Of a stretch of DNA of 64,000 bases, positions 50,401 through 62,040 are shown in pieces. The position numbers and the translations under genes are program-made. The DNA is from Geosiphon pyriformis (lineage: Eukaryota; Glomeromycota; Glomeromycetes; Archaeosporales; Geosiphonaceae), in contig JAAOMT010000129.1 of assembly GCA_016748015.1 (NCBI GenBank), positions 1,097,206 to 1,161,205 on the forward strand, given 5' to 3'. Numbering within the stretch: the first letter of the stretch is position 1; each line of letters starts with the position of its first letter. Under the pieces are notes generated by a model. That model was not told the origin of the DNA. It did no database searches and saw only the letters and a list, made by a program, of their open reading frames with translations.

Positions 50401-51999
50401 ATAAAAATAAACTTAAAATAAACTAAAAAAAACTAAAAAAAAAAGAAATAAAAAAATATGTCTAAAAAATTATTTCGAATTTAGGTCTAAAAATTACTAA
50501 TTATTACTGAAATTAGTAGCTAATTAATTTTAAACAAAAATAATTAAGAATTTTGTTTTTTAAAATGAGTTTTATTAGAATTAATTTGTAAAAAAAATAT
50601 TTAATAAAAGATTAATTCTAATTAAAATTTATTTTCTTAAAAAAAAAAAGCTTTTTTTTATATAACTTATTATAGTATTATTTTATAATTTAGTACTTTT
50701 TTTAATATTTTGGCAAACTAAAGGTATATTTTGTTAAATTATAAGTTATTTCTATATAAATTATTTTAGTGAACTTTTGAATATTTTATTAAATTATTAA
50801 ATATTTTGGTAAATTTTAAATGTTATATAGTTTGAAATATTGTATAATCTGATTATTATTACTTGATTACATTTGTGTTTTGTATAAATTGGATTATTAA
50901 TTAAATAATAATTCGGATAATTTAATAAGATAATATGTAATAAATTAAAATAATAATATATACTAATTAATAATAAAAATTATAAAAATAATTTTATGCT
51001 AATTAATATTTCAAATTTCGGCTGATAATATAACTTTTTTTTCAAGACTAAGTTTCATTAAAGTCTAAATACTATTTGTAATTTCCAGATAGTAGTCCAA
51101 AATTATTAAAGAAATTTGGTCTAAAAATTGTTAAAATTTCAAGTTTTCTAATATATTAAATCTTTAAAAATTGTAAAATTGGGTTTTGTAGAATGTTTTT
51201 ACAAGTTTAAAATAGATCATAGAGTTTAAAAGCTGTTATAAGTTTGTAATGAGTATTTATTGGTTTGGTTATTGTTTTAAATTCATTGTAAAATTGTTTT
51301 TAAATAGCTTTAATTGTAAAGTTTGCTGTTTTAAGCTTTAAACTTCTTTCATAAAATGTTTTTTCGATATTAAAATATCTATAAATTAGAAACTATTTAT
51401 TGTTTTATTTATTAAAACATTGCTAAAGTTTTTGTTAAATTGTGGTATTTAATAAAATGTCAATAAAAGCAAATATTAAATTTTCTTTTAAAGCTTGCTT
51501 TAAAAGTTTGGATAAATAAATTCCAAAATAATTTCTTGTATTTTTTTTATATGAATGGTAATTTCGTAAAACTGTAAATAAAATTATAATAAATTCTGTT
51601 TAAATGTAATTAATATGTTTTTTTAGTAATAATTATAAATAATTTGGGTAGTATTTTTAAGACTAACATTAATTTTTAGAATAGTTATTAAATGTTTTAA
51701 AGAATAGTTATAATAAAAATATAATTAAATAAAATTATTTTTGTTTTGTTTTTTTGTGCAGTTTGTTTTGTTTTTGTAAAATTGTTTCTAAAATATAAAG
51801 AATAATTATAAAAAAATTAAAATTTTAAATGTTTAGATTTAGAAAATTTTCAATAATAGTTATTAATTTTAAGTTTTAAAGAATATTTTTGGAATTAATT
51901 AAAAAGAATTATGTATCAATTTGTAAGATTAAAAATTCAGAATTGGTTTTAGAATAATAGTGTTTTAATCTGTTATTATATACAACTTTTTTTAAAACT
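50401..51999. other. AT-rich region, unassigned
   Basis: Nothing clear is visible. It lies where the downstream part and 3' LTR of element C should be, but I cannot recognise LTR sequence. Confidence 0.45.
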
Positions 52000-54900
52000 T
52001 TGTTATTAAGTCTTAATTTATATAATCTTTTTTTTAAAATTATATATATATAAAATAGTCCATCTTATTTATAATTAAATTTTCTACTCTATTGTTTTTT
52101 AGCCTTAGTTCTATATAATAAAACTTTATTTTTAACTTTATATTTATTGATAACTAATAACAATTTGTTGTTATGCCATTTTTTTTGTTAAGTTTAAAAG
52201 TGTTTTATATAAATAATTGCAATTTGTCATTTTTTTTTAGTATATTAAAAAGTAAATAAATTTTTTTTTATAGTATTTTTTGAAAATTGTGCTCAATAAT
52301 TAATTAAACTAGATAAAATTTTATTGTAAAATTAATTAGTAATGTTGTTGTTTTTTTATAAATCAGATTAAAGTTTTATTGTATTTTGTTTTAGTATTCT
52401 ATATGCTAATAATATTAATAAAATAAAGAGATTTTATTCTTGTTTAAAATTTGTTAAAACTTTGGCTAATGATTTACAAAGTATTTTGTTAAAATATTTT
52501 ACAAGTTTATTTTTTGTAAATAGTAAAACAAAGATAAAAGTCTTTTAATATTGAATTATTTACAAATTTTTTGTATTAAGTTATTTACAAAATGTGTTTC
52601 TTAATTGAATAAAAGTTTAATTAGACATTTGTATTTACAAATAATGTTTTTATAAATAAAATTTGCAACTAATTTTGTATCTGCTCATTAGATTGCTTTT
52701 ATTTTAAGCTATTTGGTCAGATAATCTACTGTAATTACAATATATTAGTTTTTTTGAGTTGTATTAAGTAGTAATCTGACTAAATTAATACTAATTTAAT
52801 CAAAAAATTGTTCAATTTAATTGGATTTAAGAATTTTGTGGAATATATTTTTCTTTTTTTTTAATAATTATTACAAACTTAATATATTAGTAAATATATC
52901 TTTTTATTTAGAACTAAAAATAGTGTTTTAATGTTTTTTGGATTATACTATTTCTTCTAAAATATGTTGTTAAAAAATTTGAATACATAATATATAAGAT
53001 TGTTTTTTTTATATTCTTTAATTACTTTGAGTAAGTTGCTGGGATTTTTGTAATTTCGATAATAAATAATATTTTGTATAGAAAATATTGTTTTACTTAT
53101 TGTTGTAATTAATGTTTTTTATTTAAAACCAGATTTTTGGTATTGTAAATGTTTTTAAGTATTGTTTAAGATTATTATAGTTTTTGAAATCTATTATTTG
53201 TTGTTTACTGCTATTAATTAAATTAGATAGTGTTTAAAATTTTTAATTTTGCCTTATTTTAAAGAAACAATTAACATTTGTGTAAAACTTTTCTGATTTA
53301 TAGTATACAATATATTAGTAATTTGCAAAAAATTCTGTCTATTAAATTTGTTTTGTATTTAATTTGAAGTTTTTGTTCTGTAGTTATTTAAGTTTAATAT
53401 TAATAATAATATCAAATTTTTTGAATTTGAAATACAAATTAAAATGTTAAAAAGTTTAAATTACTGCTGTTGTTTTTAGTTTAATAACAAAATAATTTTT
53501 TTCTGCTGGTTTTAATATTTTACTGGCATAAATAATTACTTGTTTATTGTTTTTGTTATCTAATTGAAATAGAATAGTACCAAAAACAATATATAAAATA
53601 TCTGTAATTAGTTAAAATTTTTTGTTAAAGTTCAAATAAACAAGATTTGAAGTTGTTATAAGTTTTTTTTTAAGAATATTAAAGACTTGTTATTATTTAG
53701 CTATTTATTTGTATTTAATGTTTTTGTCAATTAAATGATTAAGTAATTTTGCGATTTTTGAAAATTTTTTAATGAATTTTTAATAATAAGGTGTTAATCT
53801 AGTAAATCTTTTTAATTTGGTGGTATTTTACAAAATTTTGAAGTTTTTAACAACACTAATTCTTTTTGAATTAGTTTTGACTTTTTTTTTACTAATAATA
53901 TAATCTAAAAAAGCCAAGCTGGTTTTTTTAAAATAAGATTTTTCAATATTTAATTTCAATTCTACTTTTTGTAATTATTAAAAAACTTTTTACAAGTAAA
54001 TTAAATAAGCTTTGAATAAAAATAAATAAATATTAGTATTATTTAGATAAACAATTACTAAATACTATAAGAAACAAAATTTATAAGCCTTTGAAATATT
54101 GTTAATATATTGTATAATTTGAATTGTATTATGTTGAATTCATAATTTTTTTTGAGTAATAAAAACTGTTTTTGAATAATCTTTAAAATTTATAACAACT
54201 TGTTAATATCTATTTTTTAGATTTAATGTTGAAAAATATTTTTATTTATCAAAAGCATTTAACATATTATTAATTTAAAATAAAAAATAAGTATCTTTAA
54301 TTATAATACTATTTAATTGACAATAGTTAATACAAATACAGATTTTTCAATTTATTGATAAAAACTACTAATAAAGTCTATTATTTTATTAATAACTAGA
54401 TAAATCTATTGTTAAGCATTTATTATACTTTATTTTAAATAAATTAATGGCTTTTTAATATAACTTAATAGACTTGTTATTACTTGGGTTTTATATCTTT
54501 TGTATAAATTTAATGTTAAATTAGATTAAATTTTTTCAAATTATTGTTGTCTTTAATAAATATATTTACATGTTTGGCAATTAGTTTTTTAAGTTGTTTC
54601 TATTGTTATAGCTCTAATTGTTTCATATTAATTTGAGATAATTTTTTAATTATAATATAATAGTTTTTGGTAATAAGTTTTAAATTAAATATTAAAAGAA
54701 AATATTCAATTATTTCTATAAAATTCGAAACTTTTTGTGATAATTTTTGTTAAAAAATATTACTATAAATGATTTTAATTTTTAAATAATTATTTAATAT
54801 ACTGAAGTAATTATAGAGATTATAAAAAGTAAAATTCCATATTCTTTGCAAATTTGTTTATTTGATTTAAAGATTTGTTAGATAATAATAAATATTGAAC

Positions 54901-55090
54901 AGCTATATTTTTTTAAACTTTTTTAAAAAGTTAAATATTAATTGTTTATAATAATTTAAAAATTTAATAAAATTTATTTTGTATATTGAAAGCTATATTT
55001 ACTAAAACTGTAAATTGTTTAATTGATTTAAAATCTTGAGTTTTTTTTACTTTTGTCAAGTTTTCTTAATTTTTAACTAATTACAAATAG
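52000..55090 (-). pseudogene. Ty3/gypsy element C pol remnant (integrase, RNase H, RT)
   Basis: Minus-strand sequence is collinear with element A pol. An integrase C-terminal part is at about 52080-52160. Integrase core-like sequence runs at 52330-52760; the phrase ATTGCTTTTATTTTAAGCTATTTGGTCAGATAATCTAC at about 52691-52728 parallels 57107-57145 in element B. RNase H follows at 53300-53650, and RT at about 53800-54400 with a degraded FCVDYRKLN region and YLNN at 54038-54049. The pre-RT region fades near 55090. No LTR can be assigned and no frame is open. It is more decayed than A or B, so it is probably older. Confidence 0.62.
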
Positions 55091-55189
55091 TAAAAAGATA
55101 GATTGTAATAGTAATAAATATTTTTATTGATATTTGATGTTTCTATTTCAAGTTATAAAATACTATTATATAAAAAAATAGATATGAAA

Positions 55190-55512
55190 TTGAAATTAGA
55201 GGTTTTAAACTAAGGATTCTAATTTTTTTTCTGTTCTTAATGCTCTTACTATATATACATATTTAATGTTTTATAAGATCTTACATATTCTTAAATAATG
55301 TTCTATAATTTTTTGAGCAATATTTACATTGCTAAGCAATATGCTGTAATTTCTAACAATGCTTTATATTGCTAAGCAATGTGCCATAATTTTCTGACAA
55401 TGTTCCACATTGCTAAACAATATGCTCATATGCTAAATACTATTTTCTTATTAGTCTATTTTCTATCCATTTTTTTTACTAATTTTTTTGTATTTTTTTT
55501 CTATGAGTAATA
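55190..55512 (-). repeat. Element B 3' LTR, partial
   Basis: Matches the U3 side of the element A LTR: TATA-like ACTATATATACATATT at about 55247-55262, three TTGCTAAGCAA-type units at 55310-55430, and the inner end CTATGAGTAATA at 55501-55512. The R/U5 side with the hairpins is missing or too decayed to see. Confidence 0.75.
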
Positions 55513-55529
55513 TTATCTTCTTCTTTAAT

Positions 55530-57175
55530 ATTGAGCTCTATTGAAATCTTTGTTTTGGATTAATTTTATTACTTTTCTTTTTAAGACTGTTTGTTTAATT
55601 CTGGTTTTTATGTCTTTTACTTATGAGTTGTTTATTTTTTTCTATTGGTTAATAATTATTGTCTCCATTTCTGAATGTAATAGTATATTTGAGTAATTCT
55701 GAAATATGGTGTATAGTTAATAAATTGTTTTAATATGTAGTATTAGTTTTGTCTTTTTTCTGATAAAGTTTTTAATTTGTTGTATTATTTTTTGATTGAA
55801 TATTCTCCTGAATTGTCAATATATAATTTTTGAATATTTAGCTTTTGTTCTAACTGATAGTAATAATATGGTATTAGAAGTTGTTTTGTCTATTGCTTTC
55901 AATTTTTTTTTGCTAATTCTATTATTAGAACTGTGATAAGTATTTTTCTAGATATACTCTTTACTTTTTTTATTATCTTATCTAACTAATGTCTCATTTA
56001 GTTTTATGGTTGTTGATATAATATAGTTTTTTTTTTTCTGTTTTTTTGAGTATTCTGATAGCAAATAGTCTGATAATTGATAACAATTTTTATTTTTAAT
56101 TGTTGTTGATTCAAGATTTGAAGTAATTGTTAAACCATTATATAGATATGATCTGGTATTTTTATTTTCTATCATTGCTTTTATTGTGCATATCATGTTT
56201 TTTACATATTTTTTTGTTTGATTAATTTGACATATTTGTATTAATGATTATGATTGGTTCTAAATCTTATAAAATTTTATCTGGTTGGACTAATATTTAT
56301 TGTATTCCTAGTTGTGAAATATTACTGGTAAATAATAATACTGTGTTATAATATGGCTTCAGTTGATTTCTATATGCTGCTTTAGCTAAAATTTTGTTGT
56401 CTCATTTTAGTTTATAAGCTCTATTTTCTAAAATTTTTTCAATGTAGAATGGTTTATTCTATTTGGGGTCAAATTTTTCACTCTATTGTTTTTCTACTTT
56501 GGTATAATGTAAAATTACTTTGTTTTCAATCTTAAATTCAACTGGTTTGTCTAGTAATTGGTTATTATATTACTTCTTTTGCTTTTTTTGTGACTTTTAT
56601 ATATTTTTAGCTGTTTTTTATCTTTTGTTTTCTAGAGTTTCTATTAAGTTATATGTAGTTATATGTTTTTTTTAGCAATGTTTCTCGAAAGTTGTCTTTT
56701 GTTATTGATTTAGTAGAATATGTATTGACTTTTATCTCAATTGATAATATTGCTGTTCTACTATAAACAAGTTTAAATAATGTTGTTTGTATAATATTTT
56801 GCTTTATTGTTCAATAAGCAATTAGTACTAATAATATAAACAAATTTCATTTGTCCTGGTTTTTTTAACTAATTTTGGCAATTGCTTTACACAATGTTCT
56901 ATTGAATTTTTCAATTAAATTGTTTATTTGTGGATAATATAGTGATGATAATGGTCTTTTGGTTCCAAATCTTTGGCTTAATTCTGTTAATGTTCTGTTT
57001 ACAAAATAAGTTTCTTAATCTAATAACAATTCTTTTGGACATTTATGTTAGCAAATCAAATCTTAATGAATGAATTTAACTATAAATTCTGCATCTGATC
57101 TTTGAATTGCTTTTGCTTCTGGCCATTTAGTGAGATAATTTATGACTACTGCTATATAACAATTGTTATTGCTGG
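55530..57175 (-). pseudogene. Element B integrase, degenerate and truncated
   Basis: Minus-strand integrase remnant. Its C-terminal part at about 56690-56420 parallels element A 17365-17090. The core region at 56700-57170 includes sequence corresponding to the strand-transfer domain of related elements. The enzyme would insert the cDNA into the host genome. Stops and frameshifts are numerous and the N-terminal part is separated by the E insertion. Confidence 0.7.
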
Positions 57176-57256
57176 TGTTACTCATAGAATATAGGAAATA
57201 TAGTATTATTAGCCAGTAGATATTAGCCAATCAAAGGTAGACATAGTAAATATAGA

Positions 57257-57416
57257 ATTCCAAGATTTCTCTCAAAGGAATTGCAGAATTCCAGAAATTT
57301 CAGAATTCTCCAACAAGGAATCGCAGGATTTCAGAATTTCAGGATTCCTCTCATCAGAAATCACAGGATTCTAGGAATTTCAAGATTCCTGTCACAAAAA
57401 ATTGAAGAATTGAGGA
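57257..57416 (+). repeat. U3 repeat array of element E
   Basis: Irregular tandem units of about 40-50 bases built on GAATTCCAGAAATTTCAGAATTC-like palindromic cores, separated by CTCTCA/CTCCAACA linkers. Position upstream of the TATA box suggests enhancer units; element D has the same type, while A and B have TTGCTAAGCAA units instead. Confidence 0.7.
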
Positions 57417-57428
57417 ATCTCAAATATG

Positions 57429-57436
57429 TATATATA
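57429..57436 (+). promoter_or_regulatory. TATA box of the element E LTR
   Basis: TATATATA, preceded by GTA and followed 9-12 bases later by GCATTAGAAGCAGAAAAG, a segment shared with the other LTRs. Transcription probably starts some 25-35 bases downstream. Confidence 0.6.
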
Positions 57437-57545
57437 GTAGTAGCATTAGAAGCAGAAAAGAAAGGATCAAAAAGAAGAATTCTTAGTTTAGTTACCACAA
57501 TCCTAAAGAATAAATAATTATTCATTATATCAAATTCATTCTTCA

Positions 57546-57568
57546 CTATCAACACTTCATGTTGATAG
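57546..57568 (+). other. LTR hairpin 1 (R/U5)
   Basis: Perfect 8-bp stem CTATCAAC/GTTGATAG around a 7-base loop ACTTCAT. Element A LTRs keep the loop and pairing with G-U wobbles; element D keeps a weaker version. Confidence 0.65.
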
Positions 57569-57593
57569 TAACTAATACCTAATCATACTGGAA

Positions 57594-57618
57594 CAATAGC
57601 TCTTGATTATGGCTATTG
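57594..57618 (+). other. LTR hairpin 2 (R/U5)
   Basis: Seven-bp stem CAATAGC/GCTATTG around an 11-base loop TCTTGATTATG. In the element A 3' LTR the stem is CAATAAC/GTTATTG with the same loop, so both sides of one pair changed. Confidence 0.65.
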
Positions 57619-58031
57619 ATGGGATATTAACTTGTAAATTATCTTGGCTTATTTTCTTATTTTCTCTTTTATCTTTCTTTGATTTTGTTGTGCATACTAA
57701 TTTATTAAGAATTAAAAGTGCTGAGTTATTGACGTTATGGATAGCCTGGTAAAAGACCCAGAAATAAGGGTAGATTTATATATATTATTGGTTAGCTTAC
57801 CAGAAGGGCACGACTGCCAAAATAAATCCAGCCATCAAGCTGAGAAAGAAATTGGGAAACAATTGAACATGTGAACATTATTACTATTGAATTTCTATCC
57901 ATTATACAAAGGACTCTATTAAAACCTTCAGATACAACACTTTCAGAACATTATCAATGGAAATAGCTTTTGAGCACCAAGTTATAGGTGTGTTAATTGA
58001 CTCGAGACTCCAAATAGTTATCTGTAACATT

Positions 58032-58048
58032 TGGTGCTCTCTGTGAGG
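58032..58048 (+). other. Primer-binding site of element E
   Basis: TGGTGCTCTCTGTGAGG starts two bases after the LTR. It should pair with a tRNA ending in GAGAGCACCA; I cannot name that tRNA. Confidence 0.7.
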
Positions 58049-58091
58049 TATAATCTTACAGAGAACCCACACCAACAAACACCATCCAAAA

Positions 58092-60350
58092 GTGGCAGAA
58101 TCAGAAAATATAGGAGCAAACCATTTAGGATTTGCAAAATTCTTATTTCAACACTATTGTCAATATTTGGGATTAAACCACAATCATATATTTGCCGAAT
58201 CAGCCTTCAATTTCTATGTCAATAAAAAAATTTCCTCTTTGTTAAAAACACCAGTGAATACTGAATCTGCAAGGGAAACTTTCTATAAAGAATTAATTCA
58301 AAACACCAACCTACCAACAAATCATAATTTCGTATTCATTATTACTGAGATCAACAAAGAAATTAAACATCACACTCAACAAAGATATCCAATTACATAT
58401 GCTAGCAAAGGCAAAGAAAAACTGCAAACACCAGCAGTAACACCCAGAAAAATACAACCACCTACTTGGAAAAAAAACAGAATTGAATCTCCAAGCAACT
58501 CATCCTACCACTATACACCTGGAAGCACCATCAACATATCATCAACAGACATGTCCCCATCAACTGCGACATTAGCATTTGGACGATTTCTATTCCAAAG
58601 TAGACAAAAGAAAACAGAATTATTAAGATCATATGGCGAATACTTTAAGGGATTTAATTTGCAATCATTAATCCCATCAGGACTTTGATTACTATTGCCT
58701 CCACCAGATTTCGGAATTTCTGATCCATGGGAAGTAATGGAATCAGAAAAAGAGGAAAAAAAATCAGAGGATTAAGAATTTGCTTACCAGCACCCGATCA
58801 CTGAAAACCCAGAAGTTGAAACCCCAAATCTTCAAACTCAGCAAAATCTAAATCTAAAAAATTCAGAAATTGAAACTCCAAATCATCAAAAGCAGAACAA
58901 TCCAAACCCCAAATTAATTAATTAGCAAAACTTACCTCTGGTAATTGTCATTGATCAACTGCTGATTAATCCCATAGCCAAACCCATACAGCAGCCACTT
59001 TAACTACCATCCCAACAACCAGTACAACAACAACCATTTCAACAGCCACCACAACCACCCAACTTAGATCCAATAGCCTACACACCAATCGCAAAACTTG
59101 ACAACTTTACCAGCAAAGAAGATGACACTCAAGTATGGCTGAATAATATAGAAAAGGCCATCACAGCCAATGGATGAAATAATGCCCGAGCAATGCAAGC
59201 CATTCCTTACTTTCTTAAGGATACTGCTGATTCATGGTATCAGAGCTTGATTAATAAACCACAAGATTTTAATGCCTTCAAAGTGGAATTCCTAAAATAC
59301 TTCAGCAACAATAACAGCATCAATTACTTAGTCAATATGTTCACCACCATAAAATAAAGAGAAACTAAAGCAGTTACCACTTACCTAAGACGCTTTCATC
59401 AAAATCTGTGCCAAATTCAAGCAATTGATGCCAACTATTTCACAGTACCACAAATCCTCAACCAGTTTATCCATGACCTGTGCAGCAGCATCTTGCAACA
59501 TGTACATTCGTTGCATCCAGACACACTTCAAGACACAGTTATATGCATCAGAGATTTTGAATCTGCTGAGTCAAAGGCCAACCACGCCCAAGCTGTTAAT
59601 CTAATAATAAACAGATCATCTGAATTGGATTCCAAATTGGAGAAGTTCAGTGAATCAATTAATAAGAGATTGGAAAAATACTTAGCTGACAATCATGCTA
59701 TTTATCAGCCTTCACAACAATGCAATAATCAAAGAAACTCTAATCATGCCCAAAATCAACCATGTTCATTTTTATCGACCAATTAACAATGGCAACAGGA
59801 AACGTGTATCTGCCATTATTGTGGTAAACAAAAACATATTCAAATCGACTGCTGCCAGCATTTAAATAACCAACAATCAGGAAATCAATATCGAAGCCCC
59901 AATTGCCGGTTCTCAACTCCGAATCATCAATCAAACTCAACACAATATCAAACCACTTACCTACCAATGACACAGCAAACAATCTATCAACTACCAGTAT
60001 ATCAATCTTCAGTGTATCAAAGCCCAACTATTTATTTACTGCAGCCACAAGTAATCTATCAGCTGCTGCTTCAAGTGATCTATCAACCTCAACAAATTCA
60101 AACACCATCCCAAAACTCAACTACTATGACATCAAGAAACCCAAGACCTAGAATCACTCAAAACTGGAGATTGGCGATGGTTGTCTACCAACCAATCCCC
60201 AACTCTTATCATCAACCAGCTGGATTATGCTCTCAGAATTTGGGTACCGGTCTCACACAAAACCCAAATTCCCAGAACTATTTAAGTCTCTTGGTTATCC
60301 CAGAAGACACCACTTCCAACAATTCAGAAACCAACTAACAAGCGACACTT
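58092..60350 (+). pseudogene. Element E Gag region
   Basis: Structural capsid/nucleocapsid part of the polyprotein. The frame is open from 58047 and shows no ATG; the first conserved codons are GTG GCA GAA at 58092. An N-terminal unrecognised part (HHTQQRYPI, TPRKIQPPTWKK) runs to 58688, then a Gln/Pro-rich stretch. The retrotransposon Gag capsid domain is at about 59090-59700 (DDTQVWLNNIEKAI, FLKDTADSWYQSL, LDSKLEKFSESINKRLEKYL). A CCHC zinc knuckle, CHYCGKQKHIQIDC, lies at 59811-59852, and a Gln/Tyr/Pro-rich tail follows. In-frame stops are at 58686 (TGA), 58773, 58923, 59001, 59175 (TGA), 59355, 59784 and 60336. All fit single transitions from Gln, Arg or Trp codons. No frameshift is present. 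Confidence 0.85.
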
Positions 60351-60359
60351 ATCAGCAAC

Positions 60360-60870
60360 ATACCTCCAGCCACTGTTATCAATGATAAATTATTAGCAGC
60401 CATCTTCCCTTTTGAACTTGAGAAACCATCCCAATTACCGTTATTCAATGGAGCCACCCTCGAGGAGAAACCCATCACAGCGATATACACTGATGCGAAA
60501 GTAAATGAACACCCTATCAAACTCATTCTTGATAGCAGTTCAGCAGGCAGCATCATCACCAAGCAACTCATGGATCAATTAGGTCACCAAGTTAATTGAG
60601 TTGTCAGCACTAGAATTATTATTGCAAATGGCACCACAAAAATGCCTATTGGCGAAATTGATAACTTCCCAATTGAAGTCAATGGCATTGTTACCCCCAT
60701 TAAGGTCTTGGTGATGAAAGCAACTCAGTACTAAACACTAGTTGGTAATGATTGGCTAGTCAAAACCAATGCTGTGCTCGACTGAACCACACAAAAACTC
60801 CAGCTCAGTCAAAACAAACAACACACACAGGTACCAGCCATATGTGGCCACTTCAAAACCACCAACTCAT
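60360..60870 (+). pseudogene. Element E retropepsin (aspartic protease)
   Basis: Matures the polyprotein in active elements. PLFNGATLEEKPITAIY leads into the catalytic strand LILDSSSAGSII, with the Asp codon at 60531. The usual Asp-Ser-Gly is Asp-Ser-Ser (AGT/AGC where GGN is expected). The second half has ANGTTKMPIGEIDNFPIEV and LVGNDWLVK, as in gypsy proteases. Stops are at 60597 (TGA), 60732 (TAA) and 60783 (TGA after LD, where Trp is usual). It is followed in the same frame by the Cys-rich module. Confidence 0.82.
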
Positions 60871-60879
60871 CAGCACCAC

Positions 60880-62040
60880 TAATTGACTTTGAAGAAAAAA
60901 AGACAAAACCTATCTGGAAAGCCTACCAAGTCTCATGGACCGACCCAGACCACAACAAACTGCTGCTGATACTCTCATGGAATGACAACCCTAAGAGAAA
61001 GCAAAAAGAAGAACTGACCTGAGAGATAGATGATTTGACCTGAACCAACAATGAACAGAAAGAACTATCGAGTTGGGAGTGAAAAGAAGAAAAAGAAAAA
61101 GGGAAAGAAAAGGAGGAAGAAAACACTCAAGCCAACAACATTTATATCCTATACATGTACAGTCAACAACAATCATTAACCTATCGCTGACCCAAACTGA
61201 TATGCATCAATTGTGGCAAAAAATTGTCATCAATGGATGCATGCTGTGGCAACGATGAGAAGTATTCAATGGCAACTAAATTCTATTGCTGCTCATGCAT
61301 CCTAGAACATTTTGGAAGACCAAAATGAGTAGGAAAATAGAATAATACACCATGTCTAGCTTGTAGAGAGACTTTTTTGAATGAAGGAATGTGGAACAAC
61401 ATTCCTGGACGAGGAGGAACGTGTAACAAAACATGCCAGTATACCATTTTAATAAACAATTGGGTACATAAAGGAACTTCCATTGATAATGCTTGGAAAA
61501 GAGTGTTGCGACATTTGGAGAGGTACCCGCATGATGAACACAAAATCTGGAGAATGGCCAGCACTATGGCAGAAGGTGCAACAATCAGCGAACTACTGGA
61601 AATTAAAAACAACCCACTTACTCTTCTTGAACCCAAGTATATTGTGACTTTTAATGTTTTCGATGACGTCAAAAATGATCCCAAGCAATTCCACGAGCAC
61701 TACCAGAACTTGGCATCCATGAGAAAGGAGCAAGAACAATGGTTAGCACAGTTGAATACAAGGCTGTATTGCCATTGCCTAATTCCCAGTGACTTTGAAT
61801 ATTGTGATGATTGTGATTTCATCTACAATCCACCATTATGCATGATATACACCATTTCAGAGAAAATTAAACCAATCAGCAACTGCACATCAGAATTGGA
61901 ATCGATTTTCAATCCCGATTCAAATTCTGACAATAATAACAACAACAACAAAAACACCGGTTCCAGTTCAGTTCAATATGGCAATGAAAAGAACTCAGAT
62001 TCAAACTCCAATTCAAACTATAAACAATATATCACGCTTT
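60880..62040 (+). pseudogene. Element E Cys-rich module and spacer between protease and dUTPase
   Basis: An acidic/charged stretch with Trp-to-stop changes (TGA at 61020, 61041, 61080) precedes a Cys cluster at about 61200-61440. The cluster contains CINCGKK, then ACCGNDEK, then FYCCSCILEHFGRP, CLACRETF and GGTCNKTCQYTI, spaced like a multi-zinc treble-clef or RING-like fold. The spacer from 61560 (EIKNNPLTLL, FHEHYQNLASMRKEQEQWL) and a second Cys pair (YCHCLIP, YCDDCDFIYNPP) follow, then an Asn/Ser-rich linker. The 346-codon stretch 61377-62417 is open. The same order is recognisable in elements A and D, so it belongs to the family. Function unknown; nucleic-acid or zinc binding is inferred. 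Confidence 0.7.

Larger units (their letters stand above)
55190..57175 (-). mobile_element. Ty3/gypsy element B, 3' part, cut by element E
   Basis: Contains the end of a 3' LTR (to 55512), a purine tract and an integrase remnant on the minus strand. The sequence stops abruptly in the integrase domain at 57175, where the LTR of element E begins. It matches element A 16000-17672 closely and extends into the region masked by the gap in A. The rest of B should lie beyond the distal LTR of E, outside the window. Confidence 0.8.
57176..58029 (+). repeat. Element E 5' LTR
   Basis: An 854-base LTR with perfect 6-base terminal inverted repeats, TGTTAC at the left and GTAACA at the right. U3 has repeated GGAATT/AGAATTTC units (57257-57416), then a TATA box, the two R/U5 hairpins and the end just before the PBS. 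Confidence 0.92.
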
